A stretch of DNA of 64,000 nucleotides from Macrostomum hystrix (lineage: Eukaryota; Platyhelminthes; Macrostomidae). Below are positions 11,001 through 22,701 of this stretch, in pieces. Within the stretch, counting starts at the first letter, position 1. Every line of letters starts with the position of its first letter. The position numbers were made by a program, and so were the translations under genes. The notes below the pieces were generated by a model, which had not been told where the DNA came from, did not search any database, and saw nothing but the letters and a program-made list of their open reading frames with translations. Location of the stretch: assembly GCA_950097015.1 (NCBI GenBank), contig CATNEN010000038.1:24465001-24529000 (forward strand), read 5' to 3'.

Positions 11001-13760
11001 TCAAGCCTTGGGCAGGCCGGCCACAATGCTGCTCTCAATGCCGCATTCGTCTTTGCCGCGCAAGATCCTGAAGAAACCGGACTCGCCCCAGTCGGAATTC
11101 CACGAATTGGCCACCAGCCAATAGGGGGTGCCATTGTCGACGCCCCAGCCCAGGATGCGAATGGCGTGACCGCCGAGGCTGCCGCCCGTAGTATGCTGAT
11201 ATACTCCGGATTTGTACGAAGGAAAGTCGGCGTAGACAGTGAACGCGCCTTCCACTGGACCATTTGTCATGATCTCCGTCATGATCTGCTGCTCAGTAGA
11301 CTTCACCGAGTAAACTGAAGCGCCTGTTGATGCAATTGATTCGGGAGATGTCCGTTTAACAGCTGGCTGAACTGAAGCAATGACTCAACCCAGCCGTCGG
11401 AATCGAGAATCTAACATCGGGATTGAATATTTTAATCCTCCATTCCTTCAGACATTCTCTAGCCCTGAATATTTTAATCCTCCATTCATTCAGAAATTCT
11501 CTAGTCCTGAATATTTTAATCCTCCATTCCTTCAGACATTCTCTAGCCCTGAATATTTTAATCCTCCATTCATTCAGATATTCACTAGCCCTGAATATTT
11601 TAATCCTCCATTCCTTCAGACATTCTCTAGCTCTGAATATTTTAATCCTCCATTCCTTCAGACATTCTCTAGCTCTGAATATTTTAATCCTCCATTCCTT
11701 CAGACATTCTTTAGCCCTGAATATTTTAATCCTCCATTCCTTCAGATCAGACATTCTCTAGCCCTGAATATTTTAATCCTCCATTCCTTCAGACATTCTC
11801 TAGCTCTGAATATTTTAATCCTCCATTCCTTCAGACATTCTTTAGCCCTGAATATTTTAATCCTCCATTCCTTCAGATCAGACATTCTCTAGCCCTGAAT
11901 ATTTTAATCCTCCATTCCTTCAGACATTCTTTAGCCCTGAATATTTTAATCCTCCATTCCTTCAGATCAGACATTCTCTAGCCCTGAATATTTTAATCCT
12001 CCATTCCTTCAGACATTCTCTAGCCCTGAATATTTTAATCCTCCATTCCTTCAGATATTCAGTAGCCCTGAATATTTTAATCCTCCATTCCTTCAGACAT
12101 TCTCTAGCCCTAAATATTTTAATCCTCCATTCCTTCAGATATTCACTAGCCCTGAATATTTTAATCCTCCATTCCTTCACATCATGACCAACTGTGAATA
12201 TTATAATTTGGTAAGCAGCCCAGATGAGCAAATGTTTCTCTGTTCAATCAGGTATTACATTTTTTGTTATACAAGATTAACCTGATGCTTACCGAAATGC
12301 TTATCCTGATTATAGGTGGCATTGTACTCAGGGATGCAGGCCTTGCTGCACTTCGGCGTTGGCGAATCGCCAGTGCAGGGCTGGTACTCCCCGGTGGTGT
12401 GGTGGTCGCAGTGCGGCAGCGAGTACGGCTGGCAGCCGTCCTTAGTGCCGTACTGGCCTCCGGTCACCAGGCCGTGGCTCTTCCAGAAATGCCAGGCGCC
12501 CTCCGGAAAGCCGCCGTTGCAGCCCATGCCGCAGAAGAAGCCGCAGCAGCTCAGCAGATCCTCCGCGCTCAGGTGGGGCTTCGACTGACAATTGTTGCGT
12601 TTTTTAGTTAAACTCATTTGTGAACTCATGCGTTATTGAACCACCGATAAACCACTGAACCCTTCACTCTGTCAGTTGTCTTCGTCACAACCCTTCATTC
12701 TGTCAGTTGTCTTCGTCACAACCCTTCATTCTGTCAGTTGTCTTCGTCACAACCCTTCATTCTGTCAGTTGTCTTCGTCACAACCCTTCATTCTGTCAGT
12801 TGTCTCCATCTGTCAGCTGATCCTTATGTCAGAACCCTTCAATCTGTTAGCTGATTCTTATGTCAGAACCCTTCATTCTGTCAGCAGATTCTTTTGTCAG
12901 AACCCTTCATTCTGTCAGCTGATCCTTATGTCAGAACCCTTCATTCTGTCAGCAGATTCTTTTGTCAGAACCCTTCATTCTGTCAGCTGATCCTTATGTC
13001 AGAACCCTTCATTCTGTCAGCAGATTCTTTTGTCAGAACCCTTCATTCTGTCAGCTGATTCTTATGTCAGAACCCTTCATTCTGCCAGCTGATTCTTATG
13101 TCAGAACCCTTCATTCTGTTAGCTGATTCTTAGGTCAGAACCCTTCATTCTGTTAGCTGATTCTTATGTCAGAACCCTTCATTCTGCCAGCTGATCCTTA
13201 TGTCAGAACCCTTCATTCTGCCAGCTGATCCTTATGTCAGAACCCTTCATTCTGTCAGCTGATCCTTATGTCAGAACCCTTCATTCTGCCAGCTGATCCT
13301 TAAATGTCAGCTGTCCCCAACCCTTCAGTCTCCGAACCTTTCCGCCGCTGTGAATGCAGTGCCTGTCGGACATGGCCTCGACAGCTCCGAAAGCCCAACA
13401 GGAGCCGCAGTTGCTCTGGTCGCGAATTTCGCCAATAGTCGGACAATTTGGCCAGTTTGCGCGCGAATCGAACTGGGCGGGCAGGTCCCTGAGCATTGAG
13501 TCCGGATAGCTGAGCTCGGGCAGGGTGGTCGGATTCGGATTCGGTAGGACGCCTAGCAAAACGCGAACATCGGCCAAAGATTTGAATCGGCTATATCTAG
13601 CAGCAGTCCAAGTGCCTCGGTCCTGACTGTTCACATAGTCGATTAGAGAATCAGTCAGAGGCTGATGCATCGGCTTGTACTCGTAGATTAGAGGTCCGCC
13701 TGCCACAATAGTGGCTAGCGAAATCGCAAAGATGGAGAATAGAACAATTGATTGCTTCAT
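11001..13760 (-). CDS. CTSB: Cathepsin B-type cysteine protease, complete
   Basis: Three exons on the minus strand: 13338-13760, 12293-12584 and 11001-11323, giving 345 residues, close to the usual ~340. It could start five codons earlier at 13775; the Met at 13760 is preferred because a clean signal peptide ([20 protein letters not shown]) follows directly. The propeptide shows the peptidase-C1 form (WTAARYSRF...LLGVLP). The mature enzyme has the oxyanion Gln and catalytic Cys ([11 protein letters not shown]), the occluding loop with the paired His ([13 protein letters not shown]) that gives cathepsin B its dipeptidyl-carboxypeptidase activity, the catalytic His ([11 protein letters not shown]) and Asn (NSWNSDWG). 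All boundaries are GT-AG. For exon 3 the acceptor ahead of 11323 restores family spacing (QDKHFGASVYSV). Expected to act in lysosome or gut lumen. Both introns are filled by private minisatellites. Confidence 0.95.
11423..12175. repeat. 42-bp minisatellite in cathepsin B intron 2
   Basis: About 18 units that include GAATATTTTAATCCTCCATT and CCTTCAGACATTCTCTAGCC. Some units carry a 6-bp insertion (CAGATCAGACATTC). It fills most of the 969-bp intron. The open frames over it are repeat-derived. Confidence 0.96.
12655..13312. repeat. 31/34-bp minisatellite in cathepsin B intron 1
   Basis: All units share AACCCTTCATTCTGTCAG. The first four are 31 bp (with TTGTCTTCGTCAC), the rest 34 bp (with CTGATCCTTATGTCAG). 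The array reaches within about 25 bp of the exon 1 donor. Confidence 0.96.
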
Positions 13761-14589
13761 TTGTGTATGCAACAAGCAATAAATTAAATAAGAGAAGCGC
13801 TTCTCCTAATGCAGAGAATTAAATAGAGATTCAAATTTCAAGGCCAGTTCAGTCCTGTGGGTCAGCTGAATAAAGGAGGGGGTGGGTCAAGTGTACATTC
13901 TGCTATTTGGCCAATGTACATTCCGGGTGGGCTGTGTCTCTCATCCGCTCTCACTCTGTCCGCGTTTCAAATGTACATAGAATCTCGTCCCCATTTTAAA
14001 CCCTAACCCTAACCCTAAATCTTTCCACTCTCTGCCATCAGACTAGATCTTGTTTTAACCAATCTGTAATACTTGTAGTTTCGCTTATCGTCATGGCACT
14101 AAATTAAACTGTAAAAATATATGTTCACCCGGGCCAAGCTTAAACTACATTTCTACGAGAAAATTGAAATTCCTATCTTTGTTCGTGTCTGCAATGACTC
14201 ACTCGTTCTGAAATAAATGAAGACAAAATTATTTTAAACTGTTAATGCTGTACTGTGTAATAAGGAACCTTCGATGCAAACCAAAAAGGGCCCGCAAATC
14301 TATGGCAAAATCAACCCGATTGGCTTATCTCCTCCTGACGGAACTTTTCGCTCACATTTTTTCTGATCAAACAAACTACATACTTGTTTTAGCAGTCACT
14401 TTAGAGACGTATGGACATCAACTAATTGGATGTTTCTTCAACTGAGTTGTATATTACGTCATATACAAAATGGTAAAAACATTTGAACAACAGAATTGAT
14501 AACATAACAAAATCAAGCAGTTCGTACTGAATTTGTAGCAGGTAGACGAGAAGCTACTAGTCATTTAATGTAATCATTGGATAGCTTTT
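13761..14589. other. Cathepsin B upstream region and spacer
   Basis: 5' flank of cathepsin B on the minus strand, holding an interstitial telomere tract at 13998-14019. No promoter element could be assigned and no other feature was seen. Confidence 0.5.
13998..14019. repeat. Short interstitial telomere tract
   Basis: Three and a half CCCTAA units (AAACCCTAACCCTAACCC...), the complement of the common animal telomere repeat TTAGGG. Confidence 0.85.
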
Positions 14590-15097
14590 AGGATACAGTC
14601 AAAGCATGGTTTTAGTTTTCGGTGTGACATTCACGGAAGCAATTGCCAATGCAAAGTCCTGGCGATCCTGGACATCTCTTTTGACGGTCTTTCCTGATTT
14701 CCAGTGGCTGCGAGGCGTTGAGAAAAATGGCCGTTGTTTGGCTTTGGTTGTCCATTGACAGGAGCAGCGCGCTTTCTTCCGGGACCCGAGCTGGTCATCA
14801 GATGAAGGGCAGGAATGTCGCAGATCCACCGCCTTTGACGTAAATTATCCAAGAGTTGTGTACGCACTGGAGCAGCAAGTGGAAGCCGAGCCGACGGAAC
14901 CATCGGTAGGTCTTTCTGCAGGCCAAATATGGCTGGAGCGAACCATCAAGCCTATCCACTCCGCCCATGCTTTTTGAGTACACAACAGCAGCCGTGGGTT
15001 TCGTGACCACCTCCTGCTCACCATCGCGCCTGATCCTATGGCAAGAAAATTCGCGATAAGCGCTTTGGTTGCATCTTAGCCAATCACAAAAACTCAC
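14590..15097 (-). pseudogene. piggyBac-type (PGBD) transposase C-terminal relic
   Basis: The minus-strand frame 15097-14798 contains YSKSMGGVDRLDGSLQPYL followed by RKTYRWFRRLGFHLLLQC and NSWIIY, which match the conserved C-terminal part of the DDE_Tnp_1_7 (piggyBac) domain. Coding then shifts frame: near 14610-14700 another minus frame reads CPGSPGLCIGNCFRECHTE, resembling the Cys-rich tail of these transposases. The N-terminal two-thirds, including most catalytic Asp positions, is absent; sequence upstream of 15062 is a minisatellite. No terminal inverted repeats or TTAA duplications were identified. It is a dead fragment, not a domesticated gene, because the frame is broken. Confidence 0.78.
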
Positions 15098-15410
15098 ATT
15101 TTAGCACACACCCCATCTTAGCCAATCACAAAAACTCACATTTTAGCACACACCCATCTTAGCCAATCACAAAAACTCACATTTTAGCACACACCCATCT
15201 TAGCCAATCACAAAAACTCACATTTTAGCACACACCCATCTTAGCCAATCACAAAAACTCACATTTTAGCACACACCCATCTTAGCCAATCACAAAAACT
15301 CACATTTTAGCACACACCCCATCTTAGCCAATCACAAAAACTCACATTTTAGCACACACCCCATCTTAGCCAATCACAAAAACTCACATTTTAGCACACA
15401 CCCCATCTTA
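15066..15410. repeat. 41/42-bp minisatellite, TTAGCCAATCACAAAAACTC
   Basis: About eight units of TTAGCCAATCACAAAAACTC plus ACATTTTAGCACACACCCATC. The first unit overlaps the edge of the piggyBac relic. Shorter degenerate derivatives (CACCAATCTTAGCAAAT) continue to about 15640. Confidence 0.95.
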
Positions 15411-16056
15411 GCCAATCAAATATCTCTCACATCTTCTCTCACAATCACCCTCTTTAGACAATCACCCATCTTAGCCAATCAAATATCTCTCACATCTTCT
15501 CTCACAATCACCCATCTTGTTCAATCACCAATCTTAGCAAATCACCAATCTTAGCCGATCACCCATCTTGTTCAATCACCAATCTTAGCAAATCACCAAT
15601 CTTAGCAAATCACCCATCTTAGCCAATCAAAGATCTTTAAATCCATTAAACAGATGACATACAAAGTAAAAAAACATATAAAAGTTTATTTACACGCAAC
15701 ATTTACTTTCAAGAATTGTTTTAACTTGCACAGAACTTGACTCGATTGGAACTTGACATAGCCAATAAGATTCTCCCACATTGAATAACCCATGCTAGCT
15801 ATTGATCAGGAGTTGTTGCATACTATTGGACTGTTGAAAAATGCTACTAGAATAGAATGCATTTGCTCCCTAAACGGGAGACAATCAACAGAAAGAACGC
15901 AATCTACATGTATGTTTATTGTTAAAGACCAGTACTATAAGAAATTATCTATTAGGGAATGCTATTTAAGTAACACTAGGAACAAAAGATAGAACTATTC
16001 GTCTCAGATTCGCGGTTTCAATTATTAATAATCATATTTCTATGTGCATAATAATT
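15411..16056. other. Upstream region of the WSC-SDEL gene
   Basis: Degenerate repeat derivatives to about 15640, then unique sequence. TATAAAAG near 15677 is TATA-like but about 380 bp from the start codon, so its role is unproven. Confidence 0.4.
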
Positions 16057-19000
16057 ATGCGCCCCCTACAAGCAGCAGGAGTAGCTCTATTGGCAGCAAT
16101 AATTATCGTCAGTCTCATAGCAACCGAGGCACTGTCATATGACTCGGAAAATGATCTATGTGAGTAGAGTCGAATTAAAAAAAACTTTTTTCTCCATAAC
16201 TATACTATATGGTAACACGTTTGGTGAGGACAGATTCAGAACAGGCGAAAACATATTATTGGAACAGGTCTAATTGTTAGAAAGGTGATAATCGATTTAG
16301 AACAGGTAATAATTGATTTAGAACAGGTGATAATTAGTTAAGAACAGGTAAGATCGACCCTCTATTGGCTCCGCAGTGGACAAGCTGACATTTAGCGGTT
16401 GCTATGCGGATGTCAAGGAGAGGCCAACAATTGAAGGCCGCAAGGAGATCAACAAGGCTGGCATGACCAAAGCCAAGTGCTTCAACAGTTGCGCCAGACG
16501 GCACTACAAATACTTCGGCCTGAAGTCTGGCTGCGAGTGCCACTGCGGCAACAATCTGATGCACTCGCAGCTGGTCGATGCAGCAAAATGCGACAAAGCC
16601 TGCCCGGGCGATAGTCAGCAGCTGTGCGGCGGCGACAAGGCCATGGCTGTTTACTCGATAAACGGCGTCAACTACTTCAACAAGATGCACACAGAGGGTG
16701 AGAATGGAATGAAATGGAATGAAATGGAATGAAATGGAATGAAATGGAATGAAATGGAATGAAATGGAATGAAATGGAATGAAATGGAATGAAATGGAAT
16801 GAAATGGAATGAAATGGAATGAAATGGAATGAAATGGAATGAAATGGAATGAAATGGAATGAAATGGAATGAAATGGAATGAAATGGAATGAAATGGAAT
16901 GAAATGGAATGAAATGGAATGAAATGGAATGAAATGGAATGAAATGGAATGAAATGGAATGAAATGGAATGAAATGGAATGAAATGGAATGAAATGGAAT
17001 GAAATGGAATGAAATGGAATGAAATGGAATGAAATGGAATGAAATGGAATGAAATGGAATGAAATGGAATGAAATATCTAAAATACAAAAAAACTGACTA
17101 GACACGAACCCTACTACTACTTTATTGCCTGTAGAGTAGTGTAGAATGTAAAGTCCAAATAAATGTTTCCCAGATAAATTAACCATAAATTTAAAACTTG
17201 AAGTAACTTCAGCTGCATTTTACGGTTGCTATCGGGACGACCAGAAGCAATCAATTCTAATAGACGCCGTCGGGAAGACGGACAACGCCATGTCAGGCGA
17301 TATGTGTCGAAAATTCTGCACCCAGAAAAATCTGAAACTCTACGGCTTGAAGGCTGGCAACCGATGCTACTGCGGCAGCGGCGTGCGCGACGGTGCAGTC
17401 ACGGAGAATGGCAAATGCGACTCCGTGTGCCTTGGCAACAGAGCTGAGTTGTGCGGGGGCAAGCTTCACACCGGCGTGTACCAAATCCTGCGCGTTGGCA
17501 ACTTTGAGCTGCCGAAACCGTGGCACTCAGACGGTGAGCTCCTGGGGAACACGCCACTGAGGATTCGGGTCCGGATTTGGATTCGGATTAGGATTTGGAT
17601 TCAGATAAGGATTTGGAGATTATGATTTGGATTCAGATTAGGATTTTGATTGAGATAAGGATTTGGATTCAGATTAGGATTTGGATTCAGATTAGGATTT
17701 GGATTCAGATTAGGATTTGGATTCAGATTAGGATTTGGATTGAGATAAGGATTTGGATTCAGATTAGGATTTGGATTCAGATTATGATTTGGATTCAGAT
17801 TATGATTTGGATTCAGATTATGATTTGGATTCAGATTATGATTTGGATTCAGATAAGGATTTGGATTCAGATAAGGATTTGGATTCAGATAAGGATTTGG
17901 ATTCAGATAAGGATTTGGATTCAGATAAGGATTTGGATTCAGATAAGGATTTGGATTCAGATAAGGATTTGGATTCAGATAAGGATTTGGATTCAGATAA
18001 GGATTTGGATTCAGATTAGGATTTGGATTGAGATAAGGATTTGGATTCAGATTAGGATTTGGATTCAGATTATGATTTGGATTCAGATTATGATTTGGAT
18101 TCAGATTATGATTTGGATTCAGATTATGATTTGGATTCAGATAAGGATTTGGATTCAGATAAGGATTTGGATTCAGATAAGGATTTGGATTCAGATAAGG
18201 ATTTGGATTCAGATAAGGATTTGGATTCAGATAAGGATTTGGATTCAGATAAGGATTTGGATTCAGATTATGATTTGGATTCAGATTAGGATTTGGATTC
18301 AGATTATGATTTGGATTCAGATAAGGATTTGGATTCAGATTATGATTTGGATTCAGATAAGGATTTGGATTCAGATTATGATTTGGATTCAGATTATGAT
18401 TTGGATTCAGATTATGATTTGGATTCAGATTATGATTTGGATTCAGATTATGATTTGGATTCAGATAAGGATTTGGATTCAGATAAGGATTTGGATTCAG
18501 ATAAGGATTTGGATTCAGATAAGGATTTGGATTCAGATTATGATTTGGATTCAGATTATGATTTGGATTCAGATTATGATTTGGATTCAGATAAGGATTT
18601 GGATTCAGATAAGGATTTGGATTCAGATAAGGATTTGGATTCAGATTAGGATTTGGATTCAGATTAGGATTTGGATTGAGATAAGGATTTGGATTCAGAT
18701 TAGGATTTGGATTCAGATTATGATTTGGATTCAGATTATGATTTGGATTCAGATTATGATTTGGATTCAGATTATGATTTGGATTCAGATTATGATTTGG
18801 ATTCAGATAAGGATTTGGATTCAGATAAGGATTTGGATTCAGATTATGATTTGGATTCAGATTATGATTTGGATTCAGATTATGATTTGGATTCAGATAA
18901 GGATTTGGATTCAGATAAGGATTTGGATTCAGATTAGGATTTGGATTCAGATTAGGATTTGGATTGAGATAAGGATTTGGATTCAGATTAGGATTTGGAT

Positions 19001-19953
19001 TCAGATTATGATTTGGATTCAGATTATGATTTGGATTCAGATTATGATTTGGATTCAGATTATGATTTGGATTCAGATTATGATTTGGATTCAGATAAGG
19101 ATTTGGATTCAGATAAGGATTTGGATTCAGATAAGGATTTGGATTCAGATAAGGATTTGGATTCAGATTAGGATTTGGATTCAGATAAGGATTTGGATTC
19201 AGATTAGGATTTGGATTGAGATAAGGATTTGGATTCAGATTAGGATTTGGATTCAGATTATGATTTGGATTCAGATTATGATTTGGATTCAGATTATGAT
19301 TTGGATTCAGATTATGATTTGGATTCAGATTATGATTTGGATTCAGATTATGATTTGGATTCAGATAAGGATTTGGATTCAGATAAGGATTTGGATTCAG
19401 ATAAGGATTTGGATTCAGATAAGGATTTGGATTCAGATAAGGATTTGGATTCAGATAAGGATTTGGATTCAGATTAGGATTTGGATTCAGATTATGATTT
19501 GGATTCAGATTAGGATTTGGATTCAGATAAGGATTTGGATTCAGATAAGGATTTGGATTCAGATTATGATTTGGATTCAGATTAGGATTTGGATTCAGAT
19601 AAGGATTTGGATTCAGATTATGATTTGGATTCAGATTAGGATTTGGATTCAGATTAGGATTTGGATTCAGATAAGGATTTGGATTCAGATTAGGATTTGG
19701 ATTCAGATTAGGATTTGGATTCAGATAAGGATTTGGATTGAGATAAGGATTTGGATTCAGATTAGGATTTGGATTCAGATAAGGATTTGGATTGAGATAA
19801 GGATTTGGATTCAGATTAGGATTTGGATTCAGATTAGGATTTGGATTCAGATAAGGATTGCGATATTTGTGGGCTTATTGTAAATATTTTATTTCGTAGG
19901 ACAAAAGTGAATTCATATATTTATTTTCTCACATTTCCATTTCAGAACTATGA
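16057..19953 (+). CDS. ER-luminal protein with two WSC domains and C-terminal SDEL
   Basis: Four exons: 16057-16159, 16377-16697, 17213-17533 and 19946-19953, giving 250 residues. All junctions are GT-AG and phase 1. Exon 1 is a signal peptide ([20 protein letters not shown]). Exons 2 and 3 are each exactly 321 nt and each encodes one WSC domain: GCY near the start, a Cys pair, [13 protein letters not shown] or [13 protein letters not shown] in the middle, and [11 protein letters not shown] or [11 protein letters not shown] near the end. WSC domains bind carbohydrate. The last exon supplies only two residues and the stop, and completes WHSDEL; SDEL matches the PROSITE ER-retention pattern [KRHQSA]-[DENQ]-E-L. 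I infer a soluble ER-resident, possibly glycan-binding protein. No orthologue is recognised. The introns contain arrays at 16703-17075 and 17570-19858 and a small GAACAGGT cluster at 16240-16350. Confidence 0.85.
16703..17075. repeat. 10-bp satellite GGAATGAAAT
   Basis: About 37 essentially perfect copies, starting five bases after the donor GT of the second WSC intron. High homogeneity implies recent expansion. The Phe/His/Ser-rich minus-strand frames are repeat artefacts. Confidence 0.97.
17570..19858. repeat. 18-bp minisatellite GATTCAGATAAGGATTTG with higher-order structure
   Basis: About 127 units of GATTCAGATAAGGATTTG, differing mainly at the GATAAG / GATTAT / GATTAG position, plus rare GATTGAGATAAGG units. 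The rare unit recurs at 17737, 18025, 18673, 18961 and 19213; two spacings are exactly 288 bp (16 units), showing block duplication. The period is divisible by three, so a 762-codon frame stays open. It lies between WSC exon 3 and the two-residue last exon. Confidence 0.97.
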
Positions 19954-20194
19954 GAGCTGGTCGCTGTAACAGTGAAAAAAAAATTTTTTTAAACCGTTTC
20001 TAGACTTCCGCTGCCCTCACCATGGTTCACTGTTGCCTCAATTCGTAAAATTTTCTGAAATGCAACTCTGAAAACTTTGCCTAAAATGGCTATAAATGCT
20101 TAGCTAATATTATTGAATCTTTCGATCTTTGAATATTTGAATCTTGCTCATAAATACCATTCTTAAGTCGCATAGTCATAGTTTATTTATAGGT

Positions 20195-20905
20195 TGACAC
20201 CTTTTAATTACGAGGGGTACGAGCGTAATAAGACTTTAAAATATTTTAATTGCAGGTGGATAGCTAGGGTAATTAGAGCTTGACACCTTTAAACAATATA
20301 GGTGGATAACGAGGGTAATTTAGAGTGGTTTAGACCTTTCAATTGTATAGGTAGATAGCTAGGGTAATTAGAGTTAGACAACTTTAAACTACAGGTGTAG
20401 ATATCTAGGGTAATTAGAGTTGGACAGCTTTAAACTACAGGTATAGATATCTAGGGTAATTATAGTTGGACACCTTTAAACTACAGGTATAGATATCTAG
20501 GGTAATTAGAGTTGGACACCTTTAAACTACAGGTATAGATATCTAGGGTAATTAGAGTTGGACACCTTTAAACTACAGGTATAGATATCTAGGGTAATTA
20601 GAGTTGGACAGCTTTAAACTACAGGTATAGATATCTAGGGTAATTAGAGTTGGACACCTTTAAACTACAGGTATAGATATCTAGGGTAATTAGAGTTGGA
20701 CAGATTTAAACTACAGGTATAGATATCTAGGGTAATTAGAGTTGGACAGATTTAAACTACAGGTATAGATATCTAGGGTAATTAGAGTTGGACAGATTTA
20801 AACTGCAGGTATAGATATCTAGGGTAATTAGAGTTGGACAGATTTAAACTGCAGGTATAGATATCTAGGGTAATTAGAGTTGGACACCTTTAAATTGCAG
20901 TGTAA
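20195..20905. repeat. 46-bp minisatellite, GATATCTAGGGTAATTAGAG
   Basis: About 15 units containing GATATCTAGGGTAATTAGAG and TTGGACACCTTTAAACTAC. It lies between the convergent 3' ends of the WSC-SDEL and IA-2 genes. Confidence 0.95.
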
Positions 20906-21609
20906 TAAAGAAACGAACAAAGTGAGAGGCAGTGCCCATATTGAGAATGCCTTTGTAACCGCTCATATCGCAGTTTTAAATATTTAAATCGGCGGTTAAT
21001 TTGTATTTGTTTTAATGCTTTTAATTATAGATATTTGCGCAAGAGAACAAAAATGGTCTTGCTGTGTCAACAGATGTTGATTTAAAATTTTGAAAAATCC
21101 GAAAAGACTGTCTCGGGGGCGTTCGAAATCAATTAGCATTCCATCTCCGAGGGGGCACTCAGCGCGTTACCATGACAACATAATACAGTGGCGTGCGGGC
21201 AACACAGTGTTCTATTTCTGCATTATTATATTTTTTTGTTTTGTTTATCTGGTCTAAGATTGTTTAGCTATAGTTTTTTGTGTTGCCATATAGTTTAAAA
21301 GTGCAAATGATCCTTGCTTTGAATTCTGTAGCTGTGATTGCTACTTATTTAAAAGCACTTAGACAACATAGAACAAGCGGATATTAATTGTTTCTGTTAA
21401 AACTGACGATTTTCTTAACTTTTTTCAATAATTTTAAGCAATCAACAAATATTCAGGGAAAAAATCAATAATATAACTTCGATTTTAAATTGAAGACTTG
21501 TTAACACAAATCAGTGTAGACAACATGAACATTCTCCTACAAGTGTCCCCCTACATCAAGGTTGTTACGTATCTTGCCGACGTTATCAGATGATCAATTA
21601 TTCCACCAG
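20906..21609. other. Spacer, probable IA-2 3' UTR on the minus strand
   Basis: Unique AT-rich sequence downstream of the IA-2 stop codon. No polyadenylation signal could be assigned with confidence. Confidence 0.4.
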
Positions 21610-22419
21610 TCATTGCGGCAGAGTCTTCAGCACATTGTGCACCTCCTCGGCGATGGCCGTGATGACAAACTCAAACTGGTCCTGAAAAGGTTTTCACAAA
21701 ATGCGCATCATTTAAAAGCGTACAGTACTTATTCTGATACAGTAATTTGTAGACAACGCTCTCAAGCAAGCCCTCCTGACCTCCGTCTTGACAAGTCCAG
21801 CTCGCTGATCGCGAAGATGCTCCAAGCTGGCAGCCAGGTCGATCTCTTTGACGCCTTTGTTGATACGATTCAGGGCCAAGTCAAGCAGGCAGTATGTACC
21901 AGTCCGTCCACAGCCGTCGCTGAGAAATTTTTAGGGTTTGATTATTTTAGTCTTGAAATAACTGCCGCGAAATTACAAGCCATTTTATCTCGGTACAGGT
22001 ATGCGATTGTTGGGTGGTCTAGCGCCATCCACATCACACCATCCACATCACACCATCCACATCACACCATCCACATCACACCATCCACCATCCATCATGA
22101 CTTACTGACTCACTGACTGACTGACTGACTAACTGACTGACTGACTGACTGACTGACTGACTGACTGACTGACTGACTGACTGACTGACTGACTGACTGA
22201 CTGACTGACTGACTGACTGACTGACTGACTGACTGACTGACTGACTGACTGACTGACTGACTGACTGACTGACTGACTGACTGACTGACTGACTGACTGA
22301 CTGACTGACTGACTGACTGACTGACTGACTGACTGACTGACTGACTGACTGACTCACTGACTGACTGACTGACTGACTGACTGACTGACTGACTGACTGA
22401 CTGACTGACTCACTGACTA

Positions 22420-22469
<50 letters not shown>

Positions 22470-22651
22470 TGACTGACTGACTCACTGACTGACTGACTGA
22501 CTGACTGACTGACTGACTGACTGACTGACTGACTGACTGACTGACTGACTGACTGACTGACTGACTGACTGACTGACTGACTGACTCACTGACTGACTGA
22601 CTGACTGACTGACTGACTGACTGACTGACTGACTGACTGACTCACTGACTA

Positions 22652-22701
<50 letters not shown>

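Noticed and set aside
11311-11323. Cathepsin B exon 3 acceptor at 11315-11316
   Set aside because: In frame, but it deletes three residues conserved in spacing across the family; the acceptor ending at 11324 restores them.
16672-17186. Phe/His/Ser-rich minus-strand frames; resemblance of GGAATGAAAT to human satellite III (GGAAT)n
   Set aside because: A 10-bp intronic satellite; the GGAAT similarity is short and most likely coincidental.
17595-19883. 762-codon open frame (IQIRIW repeats)
   Set aside because: 18-bp tandem array with a period divisible by three; it lies between two splice sites of the WSC-SDEL gene and has no unique protein sequence.
21562-22116. 184-codon + strand frame
   Set aside because: It is antisense to the last two IA-2 exons and runs into the 14-bp array; the minus-strand translation is the one with family matches.
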